Below the pieces are notes generated by a model. That model was not told the origin of the DNA. It ran no database searches and was given only the letters and a program-made list of their open reading frames with translations. This document shows, piece by piece, positions 23,475 through 32,259 of a DNA stretch of 64,000 bases. Within the stretch, counting starts at the first letter, position 1. Each line of letters begins with the position of its first letter. This DNA is from Mucilaginibacter myungsuensis (GTDB taxonomy: Bacteria; Bacteroidota; Bacteroidia; Sphingobacteriales; Sphingobacteriaceae). Both the position numbers and the translations under genes were made by a program. Location: assembly GCF_015222005.1 (NCBI RefSeq), contig NZ_JADFFL010000003.1, positions 186,001 to 250,000 of the forward strand, in the 5' to 3' direction.

Positions 23475-26399
23475 ATGATTAATATATATAAAGAAATAAG
23501 CAAACTCAGTGAAGAACTTCAATCATTGGTTGAGCATTCACAAATAACTGACTATAGGATTTATTTAAAATCTAATAATACAGTAACTACATATATCGTC
23601 TCTAATGATAACATTTCAGGCCTATTAAATGAAAAGTTTGATAATCCGAATATAGAATTTGAGTTTTTCGAAGATGATGATATAGATAATTTTTTACATC
23701 AGTTATATTTCAAAAGTCAACATAAAATCAATATCATAGATTCCAACAGAAGATTGGTAAATTTATTAGACGAAGAAATAGCCGAGCTTCCCAACAGTAA
23801 TGACTTCAAATTTCCTATTGCAACATTTTACAGTTACAAAGGTGGGGTAGGAAGATCCACAACCTTGGCGGCATGCGCATCCTATTTGGCTATACATTAT
23901 TCAAAAAAAATTGTTGTCATAGACTGTGACTTTGAAGCTCCTGGATTCACAAATTTCTTTTTAAATGACCCAGGTGTTCCGTTTTATAATAACGGAGTTA
24001 TTGAGTATTTTCTCGATAAGGAATTTTGCCAAGAAGACCTAAACATTAGAAATTATTTGTGGGAAGCGTCTAAAGAGTTTAGCGGTCAGGGTGAAATTTA
24101 TGTAATGCCATCTGGAAATCTAAATGATGTTCAAGTCAATCAAAATGAAATAAATGACAGAGTTCATTATCTTCAGGGCTTAGGCAGAATTGATTTCTCC
24201 GAAAAGACGCGAATAATCGAACGGTTTAAAGATTTGATAAGTGCTATAGATAAAGAATTGCATCCGGATATAATATTGTTGGATTCAAGGACTGGGTTCA
24301 ATGACATTTTTGGACTCACAGCTTTTCAATTATCTAATATAGTAATCGGTTTTTTTGGTAGTAATGTCCAAACTTTGCCTGGGATACACTTTTTCATTGA
24401 CTCAATTTTAAAAAGAAATCAAATTTCTGGGCTGATTGTAAATTCGATAATACCAGCCTCTAATAAACGGAGATGGTTTAAGCTATTCAAAGAAGACGTA
24501 GAAAATTATATCACATCCGTAGCTCACCTATACCAGCCAAAAAACGATGAACAAACAATCAATTCTGATTTGGTAAATATAGAAATGTATCCTGTGACTC
24601 GTCATGAAATATTAGAATCACTGGGAACTCGCGACGATGACAAACTTGACTTTGTTGATTTTATCGAATCTAAAACATTTTCCGATTACGTCGATTTATT
24701 TGAAAAAATCAACTCATTATTAGAAGATCATAGCGCAACTCCAGAAGTTGTTTTTAAATCTACGGATCAATCACTAGACCCATCTCTTCCAGAAGACAAA
24801 AGTTATCCAGAACTTTCAGATGATGTTGTAGATATCGAAGAATTCACGCAGGGTAAAACAGATATTATTGAAAATCAGCCCGAAACAACAGACGAAATTT
24901 TAGAAATCAAAAAAAGAGTTCTTTTAACTTTACAAGATAAGATGCCCGAACTATACGCAGAGGACATCAAAGACTTTGATAAAGAATATAAAGAGGGTCG
25001 ATATTTCTATCGTAAATGTATGCTCGACATATTTAACCTCGATAAATTCATAGTGCTTGGGAACAAAGGCACTGGAAAAACTTATATATATCGGTCTTTA
25101 AGGCAAGAGAACATCGTTAATGAACTTAAGCTTCGCGCAAATAAAACTAATATAGATTATCAATTTATTCAGTTAATTTTCAAAGGTAACTATTTCATAG
25201 ATACTACTAAATTTGACGGGAGAGAAGTATTTTCTGTTGAAAAATATTATGAAAGATTTTGGCAAGTTTATATTTGGAATGTTTTATTAACTGAATTAAA
25301 ATCTGAAATAAATTATAAATCAAATGTTTCAAATTTTCAAATTGCTGATAATACAGAAACGACAGTTCGTTTCCACGATATAATAATCGATGATTTATCA
25401 ATGATTGAAATCGAGCGCGACCTTGATAAAATTGACGCATTACTGAAATCAAAGGGAGATAAACATATCATCATCATTTTTGACGAACTTGATCATGTTG
25501 TGAGACCACACAGGTGGTCTGAAAGAGTTGCTCCGCTTATTAATTTGTGTAAAAAATTTAGTTACTCAAGGATTTATCCTAAACTATTTTTAAGGAGTGA
25601 CTTGTTTGAAAAAATTTCGAATGTTAACAATATACAGGCATTAAACAATCGCTCAATCAAGATTGAATGGGACAGAGAAGAGTTATTCGCATATTTTTTC
25701 AAAGTCATTCTATCACATTCGAAAGAAGATTTTTTCACGTTAATGAAAGAGTATGGACACTACCCATCTTTTCATATTAACAAAATCAGAAGAACTATTG
25801 AATTACATGGAAAACAACCACCGACTGACGACTACATATTAAGACATTTGACATCAACGTTCTTTGGTAAATATGCTGATGTAAACAATACTCCTCATTT
25901 TGGCGAAAGCTATGATTGGTTCTTTAGAAATTTAAAAAATGCGAATGAGACTATAAGCCTTAGACCTTTTATTGATTTAATATCTGAAGCAGTAAAATGG
26001 GCTATCAGTGAGGATAAACGCAAGGAGCCAATATTACCACAATTTTATTATTCTCATGGAAGAGCCCGTGAAAAAGCCGTAGAACGACATTTTCAAGACT
26101 TAGCTAAAGAAAAAGGAAATGGAGATTTAATATATATCTTTAAATATCTTAAAGACGACGCGGATAGTAAGTTCAAAGTGTTAGAATTACAACAACGAGA
26201 ATTTTATCAACTGCTCGATTTAATTATAGAAAAGTATCCTGACTTAGAAAATAGAAACAAAGAGAATTTAGTGGAATTGCTTAAAGTAAATGGCATTATC
26301 GTGGACCGAATAGTTCGATTTGGATATCATAAAACCGTCCAAAAAAGATATCGTTTTGCCTTGCTTTATAAGTATTATTTGGGTTTAAAGAACAACTAA
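23475..26399 (+). CDS. Dual P-loop ATPase: KGGVGR-variant ParA-like domain plus Sll1717-like AAA domain
   Basis: A 974-aa protein. Residues 1-115 are an acidic unrecognised region. At 118-130 comes a ParA/MinD-type deviant Walker A, YKGGVGRST (Lys122 kept, Arg127 where Lys is usual), then VIDCDFEAPG (148-157) and LLDSRTGF (268-275). An acidic linker (about 415-480) leads to a second P-loop, GNKGTGKT (529-536), Walker B IIIFDELDH (666-674, Asp670 Glu671), and a sensor-like KLFLRSDLFEKI (703-714), resembling the Sll1717 family of P-loop ATPases. The C-terminal 240 residues are helical. No membrane segment. It forms an operon with the HEPN-like gene. Two NTPase modules joined in one chain, in AT-rich DNA, suggest a phage-defence or similar conflict system; the mechanism is inference. 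Confidence 0.8.
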   Translation: MINIYKEISKLSEELQSLVEHSQITDYRIYLKSNNTVTTYIVSNDNISGLLNEKFDNPNIEFEFFEDDDIDNFLHQLYFKSQHKINIIDSNRRLVNLLDEEIAELPNSNDFKFPIATFYSYKGGVGRSTTLAACASYLAIHYSKKIVVIDCDFEAPGFTNFFLNDPGVPFYNNGVIEYFLDKEFCQEDLNIRNYLWEASKEFSGQGEIYVMPSGNLNDVQVNQNEINDRVHYLQGLGRIDFSEKTRIIERFKDLISAIDKELHPDIILLDSRTGFNDIFGLTAFQLSNIVIGFFGSNVQTLPGIHFFIDSILKRNQISGLIVNSIIPASNKRRWFKLFKEDVENYITSVAHLYQPKNDEQTINSDLVNIEMYPVTRHEILESLGTRDDDKLDFVDFIESKTFSDYVDLFEKINSLLEDHSATPEVVFKSTDQSLDPSLPEDKSYPELSDDVVDIEEFTQGKTDIIENQPETTDEILEIKKRVLLTLQDKMPELYAEDIKDFDKEYKEGRYFYRKCMLDIFNLDKFIVLGNKGTGKTYIYRSLRQENIVNELKLRANKTNIDYQFIQLIFKGNYFIDTTKFDGREVFSVEKYYERFWQVYIWNVLLTELKSEINYKSNVSNFQIADNTETTVRFHDIIIDDLSMIEIERDLDKIDALLKSKGDKHIIIIFDELDHVVRPHRWSERVAPLINLCKKFSYSRIYPKLFLRSDLFEKISNVNNIQALNNRSIKIEWDREELFAYFFKVILSHSKEDFFTLMKEYGHYPSFHINKIRRTIELHGKQPPTDDYILRHLTSTFFGKYADVNNTPHFGESYDWFFRNLKNANETISLRPFIDLISEAVKWAISEDKRKEPILPQFYYSHGRAREKAVERHFQDLAKEKGNGDLIYIFKYLKDDADSKFKVLELQQREFYQLLDLIIEKYPDLENRNKENLVELLKVNGIIVDRIVRFGYHKTVQKRYRFALLYKYYLGLKNN

Positions 26400-26485
26400 A
26401 AACCCAAATATTTCTTTCAATCATCGCGAAAAAATCTAAACCAAATGAGATATAGCGTGTTGCTATCTGTATAAAACATACAGCT

Positions 26486-26773
26486 ATGAGAAATCCATTC
26501 GAAAAAAGAGATAATACCGGTTTAATAGTATCGATCGCGATAGGTTCTGTTGTGGCTGGTGCCGCGGCCTATTTGTTCCTGACCGAAAGAGGTGCATCGG
26601 TACGTGCACAGGCGGCTGAGCAGATCGACAAGTTCACCAAAAGGTTCAAAAAGGACGTTGAGCAAGCCGAAGAACGCGCGATTGATTACGTCAAAAAGAC
26701 AGCTAAAAAAGCTAAGACCGATCGTGATGCATTGCTACACGGCGATATACTGACTAACGAGCATCAAGGTTAG
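26486..26773 (+). CDS. YtxH-domain protein, 95 aa
   Basis: Small membrane-anchored protein. Residues 12-32 form a membrane helix (LIVSIAIGSVVAGAAAYLF), followed by a long charged amphipathic region (KFTKRFKKDVEQAEERAIDYV), the usual layout of the YtxH family, often stress or general envelope proteins. It resumes normal base composition after the AT-rich cassette and so marks its right side. A shared terminator lies between it and the convergent YtxH-like gene. Exact role unknown. Confidence 0.75.
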   Translation: MRNPFEKRDNTGLIVSIAIGSVVAGAAAYLFLTERGASVRAQAAEQIDKFTKRFKKDVEQAEERAIDYVKKTAKKAKTDRDALLHGDILTNEHQG

Positions 26774-26801
26774 TATCCGCCAACTTAAAATATAATTAAA
26801 C

Positions 26802-26834
26802 AAAAAATGCCGGACGATGTGTCCGGCATTTTTT
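26802..26834. terminator. Bidirectional terminator between the two YtxH-type genes
   Basis: A perfect 14-bp stem (AAAAAATGCCGGAC at 26802-26815, complement at 26821-26834) with A and T runs at either end can terminate both convergent genes. Confidence 0.88.
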
Positions 26835-26846
26835 GTTATCTGCTAT

Positions 26847-27074
26847 TTAGTACGGTGGTGTATTGTTATAATTGTCGGTAGCAGTAGCGGCTGCTGCCTG
26901 TGCTTTTACATCCCCAACGGTCTGCTGTGCATAGTTCTTCGCTTTTTCAGCCCATCCGGGGGCCTGCTCTCTTAGGTCGTCTAATATCGACGTGCCGTTC
27001 TCGCGTTTCTTTGTGATGTGGTTGATGCCGTAGGCTACTGCTGCGCCTATCAGGGCTGTTCTTAATAATCCCAT
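26847..27074 (-). CDS. Small YtxH-like membrane protein, 75 aa
   Basis: An N-terminal hydrophobic stretch (LLRTALIGAAVAYGINHI) is followed by a basic segment and an amphipathic helix (WAEKAKNYAQQTVGDVKAQA), with an Asn-Pro-Tyr tail. This looks like a short relative of the YtxH protein encoded convergently at 26486. No known activity. ATG start with an AT-rich leader. Confidence 0.65.
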   Translation of the reverse strand: MGLLRTALIGAAVAYGINHITKKRENGTSILDDLREQAPGWAEKAKNYAQQTVGDVKAQAAAATATDNYNNTPPY

Positions 27075-27140
27075 AGTTTTAATGTTTAGCTAACATAGTC
27101 AATGATAGTGCCACGAAAGATTGACCCGGCTTACCGAACA

Positions 27141-27173
27141 AACAAAAACGCACGAACCGACGGCCCGTGCGTT
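27141..27173 (-). terminator. Terminator of the copper-domain operon
   Basis: An 8-bp perfect stem (AACGCACG at 27147-27154, CGTGCGTT at 27166-27173), read on the minus strand, is followed by TTTTTG. It lies just downstream of the gene ending at 27195. Confidence 0.7.
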
Positions 27174-27194
27174 GATATTTCCAGTTGTGATCTG

Positions 27195-29312
27195 TTACTG
27201 TACGATCAGTTTACCCTTCATCACTAAGTAATGGCCCGGAACGGTACACACGTACTCGTAAGTGCCCGGTTTGGTCGGTGCTACAAAGTAGATGGTCTGG
27301 TTAGACCCCGGACCTACCAGCGTAGTGTTATATAACACCTTTGGCGAGTTAGGGATATGACTCAGCTTAACGCCTTGTAAGCCCAACTTTAAAGCCAGTT
27401 CCCCTACCACGTTACCCTGATCTGCAGGGACGAATACCACGTTGTGCGGCATATCGTCGCCATTGGTGAAGGTCAGCTTGATCTTGCTGCCTGCTTTTAC
27501 GGTCAGTTCGGTAATGTCGTACTTCAGGCCTGGTTTGGTGCTCAGGTTGATGCTTTGGTCAGCCTTGGTCCAACCGGCAGGCATAGTGGTCTGGTTCTTT
27601 TTCAGGGTCACACCGGCAACAGGCGCCGCCTTAGCGGTCGACTTAGCAGGCATGCCATCCATATTGCCGTGATCCATCCCGGCCATGTTATGCGCAGGCG
27701 TTGGCTTACGTTTAGGTACGTTCAGTTTAGTACCGTCGGGGATGTTGTTCAATGTGTAGTAAGCTACCGGGTGCAGTACCGCGTTGGCCTCATTGGCCGA
27801 TACGATCTTCTCACTCAGTTTGATCTCGTGCACGTATTTCTCACGCAGGCTATCAGCCACCAGGCGCACTTTAAGGCCGTCTTCGGATACGATGGCGGCG
27901 TTAACGATATGCGTTTTCTCGCGGATGGTATTGCTGCCGTATACCGGGTGGTATTTGTAAGTGAAGCCGGTGATGCCATAAGCATCAGGATCGGCGGCGG
28001 ACTTTTTATTGACAGGCTGGGTGAACTCGATCTCGAAACCGTCGGCCATGGCGCGTACGGCTTTCATCTCGAACGGGGTTTGTTTAGAGAACACTACGCG
28101 CTCCAAACCAAAGTTCTTTTGACCTTTAGATCCCCAACCACGACTGGTCTGACCTACGAACAGCGTATTATCATTACCCCAGGCCAAACGCAAAACGCCC
28201 GACTCGAAGCCCTCGCGGAAAGTGAATGCAGCACCTTGCGACTGACCTTTAACCTGCTCTAAGAACACACGGTTCAAGCGGCTTTGGCCCTGATCACCTA
28301 CCAATACCTGTCCCGCGAACGGACCAAAGCTATCGTTATTAGGGATCTGGATCAGCGACGATGTAGACGTACCCATTACCGAGTGCGGCAACCAAACGGC
28401 AGGCGCTTTCATACCCTTAACCTCGGCAGATACCTCGGCTAAAGTTTTGTACGGACGGTTAGGGTCTCGGTCCTCTATTTTACCTTCCGGATCGTTAAAA
28501 CGGGCGTTTACACGGGTGTAGATATCTTCGGTACGGACACGCACAGGCGATGATGGATCTGCTGCCCAGCGCAGGCCGGCGGGGTGCATGGCAAAGTCGC
28601 CTTTGTCTAATTGCATAATGTAGCCCGAACCTACCCAATCGCCCTGATTTTCGGCGTAGAAGTATTTGCCGTCTACCGTGCCTTGTCCGGCAGGTGAGCG
28701 TAAGCCGGTGGCGTATGGTTGCATGGTACCGTCAGGAGATATCTCCAGGGTCCACGCGCGCCATGGTACGAGGCTCTTGCCTCTCCACCACTCACCGTCG
28801 AAACCTACGTTCAGGTTCACCATCATATTGCCGTTCGGCATTACTACCGGTCCGTAAGAGTACTCGTGGTAGTTACCCGATACCGGCCAGGCGTACACTG
28901 TTTCGTAAGAGTCGGCTTTGCCGTCGTGGTTCTTGTCGGTCAGTTTGGTTAATTCTCCACGCTGAACGCAGTAGAAAGAGCCATCGCGATAAGCCAGACC
29001 CAATATCTCGTGCAGGCCGTTCGCGAATTTTTTATAGTACGGCAAAGCGCCGTTCAGTTGATACGGGTTTTGAATGATGTAAACATCACCGCGACGGGTG
29101 GCCACGCCAAGGTCTCCATTAGGCATCAGGGCCAAACCGCCAACCTCTAATTCCACACCCTCGGGCGTTGGCAGGGTTACGATGCGATAGTAGTCCTGTT
29201 CGGTCGGTATCTTTTTTGCCGCCGTATTTTGAGCGAACGTGCCCGACACCCCGAAGCTTGCAGCAACGGCCGCGGTCAATAATATATTTTTAATGATAGC
29301 TTTCATTTTCAA
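27195..29312 (-). CDS. Secreted beta-propeller protein with C-terminal azurin-type copper domain
   Basis: Exported protein of 705 aa. Signal peptide about 1-27 (SGTFAQNT). Residues 40-440 read like a sorbosone/glucose-dehydrogenase-type beta-propeller (ALMPNGDLGVATRRGDVYII, TKLTDKNHDGKAD, GPVVMPNGNMMVNLN). A linker rich in Ala, Lys, His and Met (about 545-575, AHNMAGMDHGNMDGMPAK) may bind copper. The last 120 residues form a cupredoxin with a complete type-1 site: His623, Cys689, His694, Met698. The DUF1080 gene lies 12 bp upstream in the same operon. Likely a periplasmic redox or sugar-oxidising protein; the substrate is unknown. Confidence 0.85.
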   Translation of the reverse strand: MKMKAIIKNILLTAAVAASFGVSGTFAQNTAAKKIPTEQDYYRIVTLPTPEGVELEVGGLALMPNGDLGVATRRGDVYIIQNPYQLNGALPYYKKFANGLHEILGLAYRDGSFYCVQRGELTKLTDKNHDGKADSYETVYAWPVSGNYHEYSYGPVVMPNGNMMVNLNVGFDGEWWRGKSLVPWRAWTLEISPDGTMQPYATGLRSPAGQGTVDGKYFYAENQGDWVGSGYIMQLDKGDFAMHPAGLRWAADPSSPVRVRTEDIYTRVNARFNDPEGKIEDRDPNRPYKTLAEVSAEVKGMKAPAVWLPHSVMGTSTSSLIQIPNNDSFGPFAGQVLVGDQGQSRLNRVFLEQVKGQSQGAAFTFREGFESGVLRLAWGNDNTLFVGQTSRGWGSKGQKNFGLERVVFSKQTPFEMKAVRAMADGFEIEFTQPVNKKSAADPDAYGITGFTYKYHPVYGSNTIREKTHIVNAAIVSEDGLKVRLVADSLREKYVHEIKLSEKIVSANEANAVLHPVAYYTLNNIPDGTKLNVPKRKPTPAHNMAGMDHGNMDGMPAKSTAKAAPVAGVTLKKNQTTMPAGWTKADQSINLSTKPGLKYDITELTVKAGSKIKLTFTNGDDMPHNVVFVPADQGNVVGELALKLGLQGVKLSHIPNSPKVLYNTTLVGPGSNQTIYFVAPTKPGTYEYVCTVPGHYLVMKGKLIVQ

Positions 29313-29324
29313 TGTCTTAATAAA

Positions 29325-30794
29325 TTACCAAATGATGGAATACTGTACAGATGTGCCCTTATCGGTGTTCTTTAAAGGGATGATCAGCTCCTGACCTTTA
29401 GCACCGTTACGTAGCACCGGTTTCAGAGACTTGTCTATCTGCACGTAATAGGTAAAATTGTTCACCGCGTACATCCCATTGCCCAAGTCGGCAATATCAG
29501 TACCGGCTGCAGCACGCACGTAAATGGCCTTTGATGCAGGGCCATCTACGCTGATGGTGCGCAGCAGGCTTTTGCCATCGTCGCTGGTCAGTTTATCATT
29601 TATCGCGAGTCCTTTGAAAATGCTTTTGAAAGTAGGGACACCGGCTTCGTCCAAGTCGTAACCTTTCGGCTGGAAGTCGCCTTTGGCCAAAGTATCCGGC
29701 CATGAAACGTTAGCGTCGCTTAACACTGCTATAGATGACATGTCATTTAACGATATCACGCTACCCAAAGCACGGGAGTTACCATCGCCACGGGATAACC
29801 ACATTGGTGATGCATCTAAAAAGCCGCCTTTCCAGATCTGGAACAGGCCGCCATTGCTCAGGTCGTAACCAAAGCTGATATTATTTAGCAGACCAACGTT
29901 AGCGGCATGAGTAACACGCTTGCCCGGGATATCCACAAAACTGCGGAAGATCATCGGTTCGCCTTGTACATCAACGGTGACAGGTTTCTCATTTTGATCC
30001 CATACTTGGCGCGTACCGTCGGTTTGCGCGGCAGCTACGTTGTTGCTGTAACGGATGTTGCGAAAAGCAACAGCGCCATGGTCGCCCTGGATACGGATCG
30101 GCCCCATAGCAGCCTCATCGGCAAATGCCGAACCACGGGTAGGGCCTTGCATCTCGGCATTCTCGATAATGGTCACACCGTTCAACGCGATGCGGATGAT
30201 GCGCGCGTTAGCCACTTTCTTGCCACCCTCAAATTTAGGTGCCTGGAAAACGATGCGCATATTTTGCCACAGACCGGGTGCACGGCTTACATTCAAGCGC
30301 GGTGCGACACCATCGTAACCGAAACGGCCGGCGGGGCGGTTTTCGTCCCAACGCTCGTAGATGCCGCCAAGGTCACCAGGACTTAGGGCTTTTTTACCCC
30401 AGCTATCCAATAACTGTATCTCGTAACGGCCTTGCAGGTACACGCCCGAGTTTGATTCTTTAGGCATCATGAAATCGAAGCTTAGGTCGATATCGCCATG
30501 CTCCATATTGGTGAACAGATCTTGCCCGTGTTCTTTACCGGGGATATTGACCAGTATGCCACTGCCATCCTTTTTGGTGATGGTGTTGGCTTTCTCCCTA
30601 TCGGCTGTTACCGAAGCGGCAACCGACCAGGTTGCGCCCGGCGACTTGAACGCCGAAAGATCGGTAAGGTTAATGGTTTGCGCTTGTCTGTTCTGCCCCT
30701 GCCTGCCGCCCTGTGCCGAAGCAACGAACGGGATACAGGCCGCCCCTAAAAGCAATTGCAGGGCGATAGATCTTGGTGAGTACTTGTTTTGCAT
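29325..30794 (-). CDS. Secreted DUF1080 (3-keto-disaccharide-hydrolase-like) protein
   Basis: Exported protein of 489 aa. Signal peptide about 1-27 (CIPFVASAQGG). The DUF1080 domain, a concanavalin-like sandwich found in 3-keto-disaccharide hydrolases and glycoside-hydrolase-16-like proteins, covers about 35-245 (SFDFMMPKESNSGVYLQGRY, GGIYERWDENRPAG, GPIRIQGDHGAVAFRNIRY). The following 240 residues are an unrecognised beta-rich domain. ATG at 30794 is chosen; an upstream in-frame ATG at 30914 would add 40 residues without a signal peptide. It is first in an operon with the copper-domain protein. Carbohydrate or glycoside processing is likely. Confidence 0.82.
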   Translation of the reverse strand: MQNKYSPRSIALQLLLGAACIPFVASAQGGRQGQNRQAQTINLTDLSAFKSPGATWSVAASVTADREKANTITKKDGSGILVNIPGKEHGQDLFTNMEHGDIDLSFDFMMPKESNSGVYLQGRYEIQLLDSWGKKALSPGDLGGIYERWDENRPAGRFGYDGVAPRLNVSRAPGLWQNMRIVFQAPKFEGGKKVANARIIRIALNGVTIIENAEMQGPTRGSAFADEAAMGPIRIQGDHGAVAFRNIRYSNNVAAAQTDGTRQVWDQNEKPVTVDVQGEPMIFRSFVDIPGKRVTHAANVGLLNNISFGYDLSNGGLFQIWKGGFLDASPMWLSRGDGNSRALGSVISLNDMSSIAVLSDANVSWPDTLAKGDFQPKGYDLDEAGVPTFKSIFKGLAINDKLTSDDGKSLLRTISVDGPASKAIYVRAAAGTDIADLGNGMYAVNNFTYYVQIDKSLKPVLRNGAKGQELIIPLKNTDKGTSVQYSIIW

Positions 30795-30837
30795 ACTAAT
30801 GGTGGTAATTGTAGGTGATATCAAATATATCGGTTTA

Positions 30838-30870
30838 CAAATATGTGGTTTATAACTCAAAGATAAACAA
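30838..30870 (-). promoter_or_regulatory. Candidate promoter of the DUF1080 operon
   Basis: On the minus strand, TTG (30870-30868) and CATATTTG (30845-30838, one mismatch to TAnnTTTG) are about 22 bp apart, giving a leader of about 40 nt to the ATG at 30794. Confidence 0.4.
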
Positions 30871-30871
30871 C

Positions 30872-30915
30872 GTGATCGATCACAAGGACAAAATTTTTCT
30901 TCTTGTATATACAAG
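30872..30915. promoter_or_regulatory. Two perfect palindromes upstream of the DUF1080 promoter
   Basis: GTGATCGATCAC (30872-30883) and CTTGTATATACAAG (30902-30915) lie just upstream of the candidate promoter, in the position expected for regulator operators. The divergent zeta gene starts 82 bp farther on, so they could affect either direction. Confidence 0.4.
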
Positions 30916-30996
30916 TTTAAACCTATATTTATTGCTAAATGGATGTAGCTTTTTGGAAATGTTGTGTTACCTTGGCGATAGCTAATTTATAAGGCT

Positions 30997-31578
30997 ATGC
31001 CCAATTTATACATCATAGCAGGTTGCAATGGCGCGGGGAAGACGACCGCGAGTTATATTGTTTTGCCGCAAATGTTTCAATGCAAAGAGTTTGTCAATGC
31101 AGACAACATCGCAGCCGGCCTATCTCCGTTCAATCCCGAAAGCGTAGCTTTAGCGGCGGGTCGACTCATGCTTGACAGGATCAACGAATTATTACTTGAC
31201 GGCGTAGATTTTGCTTTGGAAACGACTTTGTCAACCAAGAGTTATGTGTCTTTTATCAAAAAAGCCAAGACTATGGGTTACGATGTTACGTTATTATATT
31301 TTTGGTTAAGAAGCCCGGAACAAGCAATGGAAAGAGTAGCTATAAGAGTTAGCAAAGGTGGGCATCATATCCCGGACGACGTTGTAGAGCGAAGGTATTA
31401 TCGGGGCATCAAAAATTTATTTGACCTTTACATGCCTATTTGTGACGCCTGGATCGTTACTAACAATATGGAAAACCAACCTAAAATAGTTGCTCAGCAA
31501 AAAAAATCTTTGCCTGAAATAATTTTTAATAACGATATTTGGGTAACAATAAATGAACAACGCAATGACCATCAATAA
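30997..31578 (+). CDS. Zeta-toxin-family P-loop kinase
   Basis: A 193-aa P-loop protein. The Walker A motif GCNGAGKTT at residues 9-17 lies near the start, then FVNADNIAAGLSPFNPE, LETTLSTKSYV and LRSPEQAMERVAIRVSKGGHHIPDDVVERRY, which is the zeta-toxin layout. Zeta toxins phosphorylate UDP-N-acetylglucosamine or related sugars; whether this short Bacteroidota form does so is unknown. It overlaps the next small gene by 26 bp, giving toxin-then-partner order. The frameshifted PIN module lies just beyond, on the other strand. Confidence 0.8.
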   Translation: MPNLYIIAGCNGAGKTTASYIVLPQMFQCKEFVNADNIAAGLSPFNPESVALAAGRLMLDRINELLLDGVDFALETTLSTKSYVSFIKKAKTMGYDVTLLYFWLRSPEQAMERVAIRVSKGGHHIPDDVVERRYYRGIKNLFDLYMPICDAWIVTNNMENQPKIVAQQKKSLPEIIFNNDIWVTINEQRNDHQ

Positions 31579-31756
31579 CAAACATATGGAGTTCGATGAG
31601 TTTGCTAAAAAATTCATTGACACTTTAAGTGCCGGCCTTAGGCAGATGACCGAAAAAGCTGCCGCTAATAACGAGAGCTTGGTAATAGGCAATATTGACG
31701 GAACGTCACGTTTGGTCCCAGCCAAAGAACTTCTTAAAACCCTTCCTAAGAAATAA
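31553..31756 (+). CDS. Small partner of the zeta-family protein, possible antitoxin
   Basis: Small helical protein of 67 aa (or 56 aa from the in-frame ATG at 31586, product MEFDEFAKKF). Charged, with no membrane segment. It contains FIDTLSAGLRQMTEKAA and a C-terminal SRLVPAKELLKTLPKK. The 26-bp overlap with the zeta-like gene shows coupled translation. Its place and size fit an antitoxin, but there is no recognised antitoxin domain; a general accessory protein is also possible. Confidence 0.6.
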   Translation: MNNAMTINNKHMEFDEFAKKFIDTLSAGLRQMTEKAAANNESLVIGNIDGTSRLVPAKELLKTLPKK

Positions 31757-31764
31757 CCACCCCA

Positions 31765-31856
31765 CCTGCGTTATGGATAGTAGCGGATACCGACCCCGAG
31801 CGTAATGCCTGCAGGCGTATGAGCGGATAGCCCGGGCCGTAGGTAACGCCCATTGG
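31765..31856. repeat. GC-rich structured spacer downstream of the zeta module
   Basis: This spacer, between convergent toxin modules, contains the palindrome GCCTGCAGGC and paired motifs AGCGGATAC and AGCGGATAG with GGCCGTAGGTAACGCCC. It has the look of a dispersed intergenic element. No coding frame is supported. Confidence 0.3.
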
Positions 31857-32259
31857 TTAGATGAATGGGTTGATGATCTTTAACTGCTTCTCTACCAGCA
31901 GACCGTGTTGCATATCTTCGGAATACAACGTAGTACAACCTGCTTCTAAGGCAAAAGCAACAATGATCGCATCGAACATTTGAAATTGATATTTTCGGAT
32001 CAGACTTTCTGCCAAGCGGTATGCTTTCAGTTCTGAATTAGCTAATTGGCAATATGGCAACCAAACCATCAGCGCGTCCATTGCACTTTGCTTGGACATT
32101 CTTAACCTTTTGTGGCAGACATTCAAATACTCGCTGATGACCTGCGGTGATACAAGAGGACCGACCGTTACCAATCCATTGGCGACATCTCGCTTGGGGG
32201 ACCGCCTCGCTATCATGTAAATAGATCAATACATTAGTATCGATAGCGGTATTACTCAT
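31857..32259 (-). pseudogene. PIN-domain (VapC-like) toxin, frameshifted
   Basis: The first part (from ATG 32259) reads MSNTAIDTNVLIYLHDSEAV, a PIN N-terminus with its first catalytic Asp. The rest, in another frame, reads PKRDVANGLVTVGPLVSPQV, then a conserved Glu (ISEYLNV), FDAIIVAFALEAG and LYSEDMQHG, the remaining PIN acidic residues. A run of five G on the plus strand (32196-32200) is one base too long; removing one restores a single 133-residue product. It follows its antitoxin with a short overlap. Either a true inactivating mutation, phase variation in the run, or a sequencing error. Confidence 0.85.

Noticed and set aside
22920..26485. The AT-rich cassette as a full integrative element or prophage
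   Set aside because: No integrase, transposase, tRNA target or matching repeat at the right side was found, so only a two-gene cassette is claimed.
27444..28262. A 272-aa plus-strand open frame
   Set aside because: It is wholly antisense to the copper-domain gene, whose domains and catalytic residues are clear; long antisense frames arise from its codon use.
30795..30914. Longer start for the DUF1080 gene
   Set aside because: It would bury a clear signal peptide 40 residues inside the protein and covers the likely promoter.
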